DNA of 64,000 nucleotides from Lepus europaeus (lineage: Eukaryota > Chordata > Mammalia > Lagomorpha > Leporidae), in the NCBI RefSeq assembly GCF_033115175.1, contig NC_084835.1:94609948-94673947 (forward strand), in the 5' to 3' direction. Numbering within the stretch: position 1 is the first letter of the stretch; the number at the start of each line of letters is the position of its first letter. Positions 56,201 to 64,000 of the stretch are shown here, in pieces. The notes beneath the pieces are model-generated. The model had not been told where the DNA came from. It made no database searches and was given only the letters and a program-made list of their open reading frames with translations. The position numbers were made by a program, and so were the translations under genes.

Positions 56201-59200
56201 GATGAAATATTCTAAAATGGATTGTGTTGCTGGATATGCAACTCTAAATGTACTAATGGCCATTGAACATGTACTTTAGGTGAGTGGAGTGCTAGGTAGT
56301 GAGTTATAACTCAGTAAAGCTATTAAAAGTTCAAAAAGCAAAAAAAAAAAAACCATACATACACATACAAGGAAAGCATCTTAGTCTCCATGGGACTCTT
56401 TATGTTTTTCAGCCAAGCATCTTCAAGACCTTCTCATGGAGAGTGTAAATTTCTCTCCTGCCAATCTCTCCAGCACCGGTTCCAGGTATCTGAATGCTTT
56501 GGTTGACAGTGCACTGGCTCTTGAAACAAAGGATACCTCACTTGCTAGGTAATTATTGTGACCATTTTAATTGCTGTCGTCATATATGCCATGATGTATT
56601 GATCTAAGGACTTTCTGTTTATCAGGATAATTCTTTATAAAGAATCAACAATAAATGTGAAAGCACTGAATTTTATTTAACTCCATATCTTTGCTAGTGA
56701 ATAAAATTAATTTAGATAAATTTGGTATTGGTTAACTTTTAATATTTTCTTATTCCAGGATTAGGTTTGTAAAGGTTGGTTCTCATGTATATTTGGAAAA
56801 GGATTAGGTACCACTTAACATTGTGCTCTGTAAATAATAAGAAAAACAGTAGGCTGAATGATCCACTTGAGCATGGTAAATATTGGTCATGTTCTCACCA
56901 TATTGAGTAGAAGAGGTTAGGGGTCTTTATTTGTGATAGATTCTTTTTTTTTTTTTTTTTTTTTTAAGATTTATTTATTTATTTGAAAGAGTTACAGAGA
57001 GGCAGAGAGAGGTCTTCCATCCGTTGGTTCACTCCCTAAATGCCACAATGGCAGCTATGCTGATCCACAGCCAGGAGCCAGGAGCTTCTTCCAGGTCTCC
57101 CACATGGGTGCAGGGGCCCAAGCACTTGGACCATCTTCTACTGCTTTCCCAGGCCATAGCAGAGAGCTGGATCAGAAGAGGAGCAGCCGGGACTAGAACT
57201 GGCACCCCTATGGGATGCTGACACTTCAAGTGATGGCTTTACCTGCTACATCACAGCACCAGCCCCTGTGATAGACACCTTTATAACGACTTGATTCTTT
57301 TAACAACCCTAAGAGGAAAATGGAGGCCTGAGTAAAATAACTTCCCCAAACTAGTAAATGGCAGAGTTGGGCATCTAACACAGTTTGACTCCACACTGTG
57401 TATAGTTTTTGGCCATATCTTACTGAAGACCACAGTTCTAACTTACAACCAGAGAACTGCATGGTTGTTCTGCTTAATTGCCAGTTTCAGGGCTTGGAAT
57501 TTTTATATAGGCCCAAAGAGTAGTGTGTTAGGTCTAAGAGCACGTAGGCTGTACAGCAGCAGAAATCTAGAATGACGTCAATGTTGTGACTCCAGAGACC
57601 TGTTGTAGGCTTGGTATGTGAGCACTGAAGAAGCAGACTGCCTTCAAGGACAGCTTCTGCCCATGGTCTAATAAGGGAGACGGACATGTATACTGTGGTG
57701 TGACAGCTGCAGCCATACGAGAGTGCACTACCTGTCGCTCACAGCCACAGAGAAAGAGGTAGTGAATTCCAGGAGGAATTCTTATCTGAGTTTGGAGGGA
57801 GAAGTGGAACTTTGCCAGCTGAAGGACATTCAGGGATTGGGAACAGCGTGTAAGAAATGCACCAGGATTAAACAGCACAATTACGTAAGAATCCACACAG
57901 AGATAAAATCATTTTTAGAAATGGGGAATGATGATAATTATTATCCGTAATGCTCACTTATGTGACCAAATTCTTCTTGTAGTTTTATCCCTGCAGTGAA
58001 TGATTTGACATCTGATCTTTTTCGTATCAAATCCAAAAATGAAGAAATCAAGCTTGAATTGGGAAAACTTGAAAAAAATCTAACTGCAACTTTAGTATTA
58101 GAAAAATGTCTACGAGAGTAAGTAATTGAGTTGAAAATGGTGACAAATTTTTATTATACAGGTAATAGCAGGACATTGTCAGACTTAGTTTTAGCTATCT
58201 ATAGATAGGATTTTTTTTTAATATGTTGGGAAACAGGGCTCATAATATTATTTTAAGTAGAAAATTACTTAAGTGGAAGTGGGGAATGAATGGATGTGGG
58301 CGTTCACTTTTTACTCCAAATTATTTAGACAAAGCCGTAATCAAAGTGGAAGTTCTCTCCTCCCTTCAGAGAAAGGTACCTCCTTCTTCGATGGTCCCTT
58401 CTTTCCTCTGGGATCTCACTCACAGAGATCTTTCATGTAGGCCATTTTTTGCCACAGTGTCTTGGCTTTCCATGCCTGAAATGCTCTCATGGGCTTTTTA
58501 GCCAGATCTGAATGCCTTAAGGGCTGATTCTGAAGCCAGAGTGCTGTTTAGGGCATTTGTCATTTTATGAGTCTGCTGTGTATCCTAATTCCCATATTGG
58601 ATCATTCTCTCCTTCTTAATTCTATCAGTTATTATTAGCAGACACTTGGTCTTATTTATATGATCCCTTTGACACTTAATCCTATCTTTATGATCAGTTA
58701 TGAACTTAAACTGATCACCTTAACTAGTAAGATGGTATTGGTACCTGCCAACTTAATGGGATTTGGAGTCCCATGGCAAGTTTTTAGCTTTACCCTTAGG
58801 GGTACGTCTGAGGGAGCGTGTGCCGAACTGTCTATCTCTTCCCTCTCTTATTCCCACCATTATTTTTAACAGGGATCAATTTTCAATTGGATTTAAACAC
58901 CTAAGAATAATTATGTGTTAAGTAAAAAGTTCAAACAATGGTATTAAGTAGAAAAAGAAAATACTAAAAAGAATAAAATAGTAAGCTGTTCCTCACAGTC
59001 AGGACAATGACTGATCAAGTCATTGCTTTTCATAGTGTCAGTTTCACTTCTACAGGTTTCCTTTTAGGTGCTCAGTTAGTTGTTACAGATCAGGGAGAAC
59101 ATATATTTGTCCCTTTGGGACTGGCTTATTTCTCTCAGCATGATGTTTTGCAGATTCCTCCATTTTGTTGCAAATGACCTGATTTCATTTTTTTCTGCTG

Positions 59201-62200
59201 TATAGTATTCTATAGAGTACATATCCCATAATTTCTTTATCCAGCCTTCCGTGGATGGGCATTTAGGTTGATTCCATGTTTTAGCTATTGTGAATTGAGC
59301 TGCAATAAACATTGAGGTGCAGATAGCTCTTTTATTTACCAGTTTAATTTCCCTTGGGTAAATTCCAAGGAGTGGGAAGGCTGGGTTGTATGGTAGTGCT
59401 ATATTCAGGTTTCTGAGGACTCTCCAAACTGTCTTCCATAGTGGCTTTACCAGTTTGCAATCCCAACAACAGTGAATTAGTGTGCCTTTTTCCCCACATC
59501 CTTGCCAGCATCTGTTGTTGGTAGATTTCTGTATGAAAGCCATTCTAACTGGGGTGAGGTGAAACCTCATTGTGGTTTTGATTTGCATTTCCCTGATGGC
59601 TAGTGATCCTGAACATTTTTTCATGTGTCTGTTGGCCATTTGGATTTTCTCTTTTGAAAAATGTCTATTTAGGTTCGTTGCCCATCTCTTAAGTGTGTTG
59701 TTTCTTTTGTTGTGGTGGAGTTTCTTGATCTCTTTTTAGATTCTGGTTATTAATCCTTTATCAGTTGCATAATTTACAAATATTTTATTCCATTCTGTCG
59801 GTTGCCTCTTCACTTCCCTGACTTTCTTTTGCAGTATATAAACTTCTCAATTTGATGTAATCCGAGTTGTTAATTTTGGCTTTGGCTGCCTGTGCCTCTG
59901 GAGTCTTTTCCAAGAAGTCTTTGCCTGTGCCTGTATCTTGCAGGAGTGTCATTTATTTTTACAAATAGTACGCACTTTATGATTTTCAAAATGTATTTAA
60001 TTGTTTTAAGGATGTATTTATTTATTTGAAAGGCAGAAATACAGAGAGGCAAAAGCAGAGAGAGAAGTCTTCCATCTGCTGGTTCACTCTCAAAATGGCC
60101 ACAACAGCCAGAGCTAGGCTGATCCAAAAGCAGCAGCCAGGAGCTTCTTCCAGGTCTCCTACGTGGGTGCAGGGACCCAAGCACTTGGGCCGTCTTCTAT
60201 TGCTTTCCCAGGCCATAGTATAGAGCTGGATTGGAAGTGGGACAGCTGAGATTTGAACTGGTGCCCATATGGGATGCTGGCACTGCAGGCAGTGGCTTTA
60301 CCTGCTATGTGACAACCCCTGCCCTCATGATTTTTTTTTAACTCATAAAATAGTATACAACTTCAAGTGCCCTTATATTTGCTTTGCTGCATTTTCTTAC
60401 TGATCTCTGATTGTCCTCTTTTGGTGGCATGGGCCTTCTTTAGGTCCTTGATAACCCAGAAATTAGATCCTGCGGGACAGGAGTCTATAAATGCACAGGC
60501 AATTTGGTGGTGTGCAAATGTGTTCAAAAATAGTATGTATGTGCAAAGCACTGTGTCTTTCAAATAGGCCTTAGGACCCTTGAATGACAGGTTTACTTTT
60601 TCAAGAATGACTGCCATAAATTAATCTTAAAATTACTGTGTATTCCTTGAGAAAAATCCCAGGTGGCAGCACAGAGGGGAGATGTCCTAGGAGAATACAG
60701 GGAAGTCGAGGATATAAAGATTTATGGTAGAGGGGCCAGCGCTGTGGTATAGTGTGAAAAGTCACTGCCTGCAGTGCTAGCATCCCATATGGGCGAATGT
60801 TCAAGTTCTGGCTGCTCCGCTTCCGATTCAGCTCTGTGCTATGGCCTGGGAGGGCAATAGAAGATGGACCAAGTCCTTGGGCCCCTGCACCTACATGGGA
60901 GACCCAGAAGAAGCTCCTGGCTCCTAGCTTCTGCCTGGCCCAGCCCTGGCTATTATGGCCATCTGGGGAGTGAACCAGCAGATGGAAGATCTGTCTCTCC
61001 CTCTCTCTCTATAACTCTCACTTTCAAATAAATAAATTTTAAAATATATGCATATAAAAACTCTTCTCTGCTGTGGCCTGGGAGTTCAGTGGAGGATGGC
61101 CCAGGTGCTTGGGCCCCTGCACCTGCATGGGAGACCAGGAGGAAGCACCTGGCTCCTGGCTTCGGATCGGCGTAGCGCACCGGCCTCAACGCATCGGCCA
61201 TGGCGGCCACTTGGGGGGTGAACCAACGGAAAAAGGAAGACCTTTCTCTCTCTATCTCTCTCTCTCTCTCTAGACCTTTCTCTCTCTCTCTCTCTCTGTC
61301 TAACTCTGCCTATCAAAAAAATAAAAAATAAAATAAATAATATATATATACATATAAAAACTCTGACTTTCAAATAAATAAATAAATCTTTTTTAAAAAA
61401 AATAGAAAAGCCAGCGCCGCGACTCACTAGGCTAATCCTCTGCCTTGTGGCGCCGGCACACCAGGTTCTAGTCCCGGTCGAGGCACCGGATTCTGTCCCG
61501 GTTGCCCCTCTTCCAGGCCAGCTCTCTGCTGTGGCCAGGGAGTGCAGTGGAGGATGGCCCAAGTGCTTGGGCCCTGCATCCCATGGGAGACCAGGAGAAG
61601 CACCTGGCTCCTGCCTTCGCATCAGCGCGGTGCACCGGCCGCAGCGCGCCAGCCGCGGCGGCCATTGGAGGGTGAACCAAAGGCAAAGGAAGACCTTTCT
61701 CTCTCTCTCTCTCACTGTCCACTCTACCTGTCTAAATAAATAAATAAATAAATAATAGAAAAGAAAAATCCAATAAGTAGATCATCTACCTTGACTAAGC
61801 TAGATTTGAATCCAAAAAGCAGTAGAGTTTTCTTTTTTTATAATAATTTCACTGGAGAGCAGTGAAATAATTTTTTTTAAGATTTATTTATTTATTTGAA
61901 ATGCAGAGTTAAAGAGAGGTGGGGAAAGAGAGAGAGAGAGGTCTTCAATACGCTAGTTCACTCCCCAAATGGCCGCAATGGCTAGAGCTGGGCCCATCCA
62001 AAGCCAGGAGCCAGAAACTTCTTCCGGGTCTCCCATGCGGGTGCAGGGGCCCAAGGACTTGGGCCATCTTCTGCTGCTTTCCCAGGCCATAGCAGAGAGC
62101 TGGATTGGAAGTGGAGCAGCCGGAACTCGAACCAGCACCCATATGAGATGCCGGCACTGCAGGTGGTGGCTTTACCTGCTATGCCACAGCATCAGCCCTG

Positions 62201-62841
62201 ATCAATGTGAAATTATTATGAAGTAATAATTTAATTTTGCTTTTTAAAGGGATCTCAAGAAGGCAGAACTGCATCTGTCTATAGAAAGGGCCAAAGTTGA
62301 CAGTCGTCTTCAGAACATGGACTTCCTGAAGGCAAAGTCAGAGGAGTTCAGATTTGGCATCAAAGCTGCAGAGGTTTGTATGAAGGCCAGAGCAGAGTCA
62401 GCTTGCCTCAGACTTCCTTCTGACCTCCATCCTCAGAACTAGGCAGTGTTACTAGTTCATTGTCACAACTGAGAGGACCACAGAGAAGACAGGTAACTTG
62501 CCAGGGTTACTTAACATCTTAGCTGCTGATCCAGATTCACACTCCGGCATACAGGCGCTGAAGCTAAGGCCTTTAAGCATTGTACCCATCTTGTCACAAA
62601 TATGTGAATAGGGGGGTCTAGAAAGGGGTTGCGTGTGGCATCAAAGTGCTTAGATGCGTGTATAAGTGTTCCTCTGTGATTTGTAGTTTCTCTTTACTCT
62701 GTTAGATGTTGAAACTTTCATGATGCTCACCTTCAGGACAATATTTTAACTGAGCCCCTGTCTTCATCATTGCAGGAGCAGCTCTCAGCCAGAGGCATGG
62801 ACGCTTCTCTGTCTCATCAGTCACTAGTTGCACTGTCGGAG
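50182..62841 (+). CDS. HAUS1: HAUS augmin-like complex subunit 1, exons 1-6 (3' end outside the window)
   Basis: Coding exons: 50182-50211, 50876-51050, 56413-56548, 57983-58117, 62250-62373, 62776-62841. Together 666 bases, 222 codons, all junctions GT/AG and in frame; the human protein has 278 residues as I recall, so about 56 C-terminal residues lie to the right. HAUS1 (CCDC5) is one of eight subunits of augmin, which binds existing microtubules in the spindle and recruits gamma-tubulin to branch new ones; it also acts at centrosomes. The protein is largely helical and coiled-coil: the charged heptad-like runs in exons 4 and 5 ([40 protein letters not shown]) show this. The start is chosen from the human N-terminus. 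The extreme N-terminus ([10 protein letters not shown]) differs from human MEPQEERETQ; the rest is close. Confidence 0.96.
50876..51050 (+). CDS. HAUS1: HAUS1 exon 2
   Basis: [20 protein letters not shown] through [10 protein letters not shown] plus one base: residues 11-69. Donor GTGAGA. The acceptor TTCATGATGAG is a less pyrimidine-rich site. Confidence 0.97.
51457..51770 (-). repeat. CSINE in HAUS1 intron 2, head incomplete
   Basis: AAAAAGATTTATTTTATTTA to CTTCAGGCCAGGGTTTTCGT; the last part of the head is deleted. Confidence 0.87.
52018..52312 (-). repeat. CSINE in HAUS1 intron 2
   Basis: A T22 run then AGATTTTATTTATTTATTTG; body to GCACCACAGGTGCAGAACAG; the head end is cut. Confidence 0.85.
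52455..53118 (-). repeat. Old CSINE (-) carrying a young CSINE (+)
   Basis: The old copy has tail 52455-52507 and body 52837-53118. The young copy 52508-52836 (GCCGGCGCCATGGCTTAACA head, A17 end) lies between repeats of GTCAAGAGG. Confidence 0.9.
53231..53557 (+). repeat. Young-type CSINE nested in the old L1
   Basis: The L1 target AAAGTAGGATATCGA on the left returns as AAGTAGGATGTCGA on the right. Head GGCCAGCGCCATGGCTCACT. Confidence 0.94.
53840..54900. repeat. Cluster of four CSINEs
   Basis: In order: plus 53840-54165 (GAACCGGTGCAATGGCGCAG), minus 54166-54462 (ends CCATAGTGCCAGCCCC), minus 54475-54822 (long T run, ends AGAGCGCCTGCCCC), and a minus tail piece 54830-54900 (AAAGATTTATTTATTTAGTT). 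GATGCATT at 53813 and 54822 suggests one target shared by the group. Confidence 0.8.
55205..55512 (-). repeat. CSINE with target-site duplication in the old L1
   Basis: GATGCTCTA lies at about 55157 and again at about 55513. A (TTTTG)n tract precedes it. Confidence 0.88.
55690..56150. repeat. Two CSINE pieces, minus then plus
   Basis: 55690-55915 is a minus copy (TTGAAAGGCAGAGTGATGGA). 55925-56150 is a plus copy lacking its head (GAAGATGTCCCAAGTACTTG) with AAATAAATAAAATAGATC. The junction sits in the head of the first. Confidence 0.7.
56155..56355 (+). repeat. Old L1 3' end
   Basis: GATGAAATATTCTAAAATGG, AATGGCCATTGAACATGTAC and ACTCAGTAAAGCTATTAAAA plus an A14 run match the 3' end of older L1s. 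Confidence 0.72.
56413..56548 (+). CDS. HAUS1: HAUS1 exon 3
   Basis: Residues 69-114: [20 protein letters not shown] then [20 protein letters not shown] and TSLA. Acceptor GTTTTTCAG, donor GTAATT. The acceptor follows the L1 poly(A) relic by only 57 bases. Confidence 0.97.
56942..57268 (-). repeat. CSINE in HAUS1 intron 3
   Basis: A T21 run, AAGATTTATTTATTTATTTG, ending CATCACAGCACCAGCCCC; well kept. Confidence 0.92.
57295..57440 (-). repeat. MIR relic
   Basis: ACAACCCTAAGAGGAAAATG, AATAACTTCCCCAAACTAGT, AATGGCAGAGTTGGGCATCT. Confidence 0.72.
57983..58117 (+). CDS. HAUS1: HAUS1 exon 4
   Basis: Residues 114-159: [44 protein letters not shown] plus GA. Acceptor TTCTTGTAG, donor GTAAGT. Confidence 0.97.
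58285..59945 (-). mobile_element. L1 fragment (ORF2 end and 3' UTR) in HAUS1 intron 4
   Basis: On the minus strand a 187-codon open piece (59079-59639) reads [36 protein letters not shown] and [16 protein letters not shown]: the C-terminus of L1 ORF2p (cysteine motif [20 protein letters not shown]). The 3' UTR part matches 17.15-17.35 kb in reverse. It lacks the 5' part, and the extreme 3' end with poly(A) is also missing at the left border. Confidence 0.88.
60005..60337 (-). repeat. CSINE in HAUS1 intron 4
   Basis: AAGGATGTATTTATTTATTT to TATGTGACAACCCCTGCCC; head a little damaged. Confidence 0.88.
60338..60730. other. HAUS1 intron 4, unrecognised part
   Basis: No repeat or exon that I can name. 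Confidence 0.35.
60732..61045 (+). repeat. CSINE in HAUS1 intron 4
   Basis: GGGGCCAGCGCTGTGGTATA head, complete body, AAATAAATAAATTTTAAAAT tail. Confidence 0.9.
61066..61343 (+). repeat. 5'-truncated CSINE with long target-site duplication
   Basis: Begins at TTCTCTGCTGTGGCCTGGGA. ATATATGCATATAAAAACTCT on the left returns as ATATATACATATAAAAACTC on the right. It contains a doubled TCTCTAGACCTTTCTCTCTC block. Confidence 0.9.
61410..61755 (+). repeat. Young-type CSINE
   Basis: Head GCCAGCGCCGCGACTCACTA; an extra GCGCCAGCCGCGGC lies in the GC block; ends in five AAAT units. AATAGAAAAG flanks both sides. Confidence 0.93.
61872..62202 (-). repeat. CSINE just before HAUS1 exon 5
   Basis: TTTTTTTAAGATTTATTTAT to TGCCACAGCATCAGCCC. 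Its head ends only 47 bases before the exon 5 acceptor. Confidence 0.92.
62250..62373 (+). CDS. HAUS1: HAUS1 exon 5
   Basis: Residues 159-200: [41 protein letters not shown]. Donor GTTTGT is weak; acceptor CTTTTTAAAG has an unusual A-rich end. Confidence 0.97.
62430..62595 (-). repeat. MIR relic
   Basis: AGGCAGTGTTACTAGTTCAT, AGACAGGTAACTTGCCAGGG, CAGATTCACACTCCGGCATA. Confidence 0.65.
62776..62841 (+). CDS. HAUS1: HAUS1 exon 6
   Basis: 22 codons in phase 0: [20 protein letters not shown] and SE. Acceptor TCATTGCAG, donor GTGAGC. The next human residues (KLARLKQQ) are not found before position 64000. Confidence 0.97.
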
Positions 62842-63104
62842 GTGAGCTGCTTGTCTTAGTCCAAGTTCCGCTGAAACAGAACATCACAAACTGAGTAATC
62901 TGTAAACAATAGCACCTTCTCTGGCTCCGGGGTCTGAAGGCCGCATCTTGGGAGGGCTTTCTTGCTGAGTCACAACACGTTAGACAGGCAAGTGAACATG
63001 CAAGTATGAGACAGAGAGGAAACTGGGTGGAACTCATGTTTTCTCTCAGGGGCCCACTCCCACTATAACAGCTTTAATCCATTCTTAATCACTTCTTTTT
63101 TATT

Positions 63105-63392
63105 TTTAAATTTTTTAAAAGATGTATTTATTTAAAAGTCAAAGTTATAGGGAAAGAGAGAGAGGGATCTTCCATCTACCTGTTCACTCCCTAGATGGCT
63201 GAGCCAGGCATGAGCCAGAAGCCTGGAACTCCATCCATGTTTCCCAGTGGTAGGGACCCAAGTACTTGGGCCATTCTCTGCTGCTTTGTCAGGCACATCA
63301 AACTGGATCAGAAGTGGAGCAGCTGGGACTAGGATGCTATGATATTGGATGCTAGCACTGAAGGTGGTGGCAACACAATGCAGCCCCTCCTA
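63105..63392 (-). repeat. Old CSINE in HAUS1 intron 6
   Basis: AAAGATGTATTTATTTAAAA to GGCAACACAATGCAGCCCC. Confidence 0.8.
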
Positions 63393-63432
63393 ATCTCTTA
63401 AGAGTCCCACTGCTTAATATAGTCAGAATAGG

Positions 63433-63768
63433 GGCTGGCGCCGTGGCTCACTTGGCTAATCCTCCACCTGCGAGGTTGGCATCCCATATGGGCACCGGGT
63501 TCTAGTCCCGGCTGCTCCTCTTCCAATCCAGCTCTCAGTTGTGGCCCAAGAAGGCAGTGAAAGATGGCCCAAGTGCTTGGGCCCCTGCACCTGCATGGGA
63601 GACGAGCAGGAAGCACCTGGCTCCTGGCTTTGGATTGGCGCAGCGCCAGCCATAGTGGCCATTTGGGGGGTGAACCAATGGAAGGAAGACCTTTCTCTCT
63701 GTCTCTCTCTCTCACTGTCTAACTTTATCTGTCAAATAAGTAAAAAAAAAAAAAAAAGAAAAAAAATA
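63433..63768 (+). repeat. CSINE with target-site duplication
   Basis: ATATAGTCAGAATAG on the left and ATATAGTCACAATAG on the right. Head GGGCTGGCGCCGTGGCTCAC. Confidence 0.94.
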
Positions 63769-63802
63769 TATATATAGTCACAATAGCAATTAAATTTCTT
63801 TT

Positions 63803-64000
63803 TTCTTTTCTTTTTTTTTTTTTTTTAGATTTATTTATTTATTTGAAAGAGAGAGGAGAGGCAGTCTTCCATCTGCTGGTTCACTCCCTAATTGGCAGCA
63901 ACAGCCAGAGCTGCGCCAATCCAAAGCCAGGAGCCAGGAGCTTCTTCCAGGTCTCCCATGTGGGCCCAGGGGCCCAAGGACTTGGGTCTTCTTCTACTGC
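63803..64000 (-). repeat. CSINE, cut by the window edge
   Basis: A T18 run, AGATTTATTTATTTATTTGA, body to CTTGGGTCTTCTTCTACTGC at the last base; its head is outside. Confidence 0.9.

Noticed and set aside
59079-59639. A host gene encoded by the 187-codon minus-strand frame
   Set aside because: It is the C-terminus of L1 ORF2p and belongs to a 5'-truncated LINE copy.
62842-64000. HAUS1 exon 7
   Set aside because: The expected continuation KLARLKQQTIPLKKKLE is not seen in any plus frame before the window ends.

Overview
This is vertebrate nuclear DNA, almost certainly from a lagomorph (rabbit or hare). The split genes carry GT/AG introns and CpG-island promoters. About 60 copies or pieces of one tRNA-derived SINE fill the window. 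That SINE has an A box like TGGCACAGTGG, a B box like GGTTCGAGTCC, a pyrimidine-rich (TC)n stretch and an AAATAAATAAATCTTTAAA tail, which is the C-repeat (CSINE) family of lagomorphs. L1 3' ends of matching type, and a few older mammalian relics (MIR, L2, old L1, MaLR-like LTR pieces, one Tigger-like DNA element), make up much of the rest.

Three host genes lie in the order PSTPIP2 (-), ATP5F1A (-), HAUS1 (+), which is the gene order I recall for human 18q21. (1) 1-25 kb: proximal intron 1 of PSTPIP2 plus its CpG-island promoter. Only the 11-codon first coding exon (24090-24122, minus) is in the window; the rest of the gene lies to the left. (2) 25-35 kb: intergenic, repeat-rich, with a roughly 550-bp direct repeat pair and a stack of three SINEs inserted at the same target. 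(3) 35.0-45.95 kb: the complete ATP5F1A gene on the minus strand. All 12 coding exons can be placed to the base, every junction keeps frame, and together they give 553 codons plus a stop, the usual length. (4) 46-50 kb: the interval between the divergent ATP5F1A and HAUS1 promoters. It holds two retrocopies of ribosomal protein mRNAs: an RPL30 copy with a fully open 115-codon frame, nested inside a CSINE that is itself inside another CSINE, and a decayed RPL7A copy. (5) 50.1-64 kb: HAUS1 exons 1-6 on the plus strand (222 codons plus the promoter island); the last exons lie beyond the right edge.

The genes do unrelated housekeeping or immune jobs: ATP5F1A is the alpha subunit of mitochondrial F1 ATP synthase, HAUS1 a subunit of the spindle augmin complex, and PSTPIP2 an F-BAR actin regulator of myeloid cells. 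I found no new coding system. The most distinctive content is the layered retrotransposition record: many target-site duplications readable by eye, nested and stacked insertions, and an intact RPL30 retrogene candidate. Exon coordinates come from reading splice sites and frame directly. Repeat boundaries are by eye and may be off by about 10-20 bases. Comparisons with human proteins are from memory.
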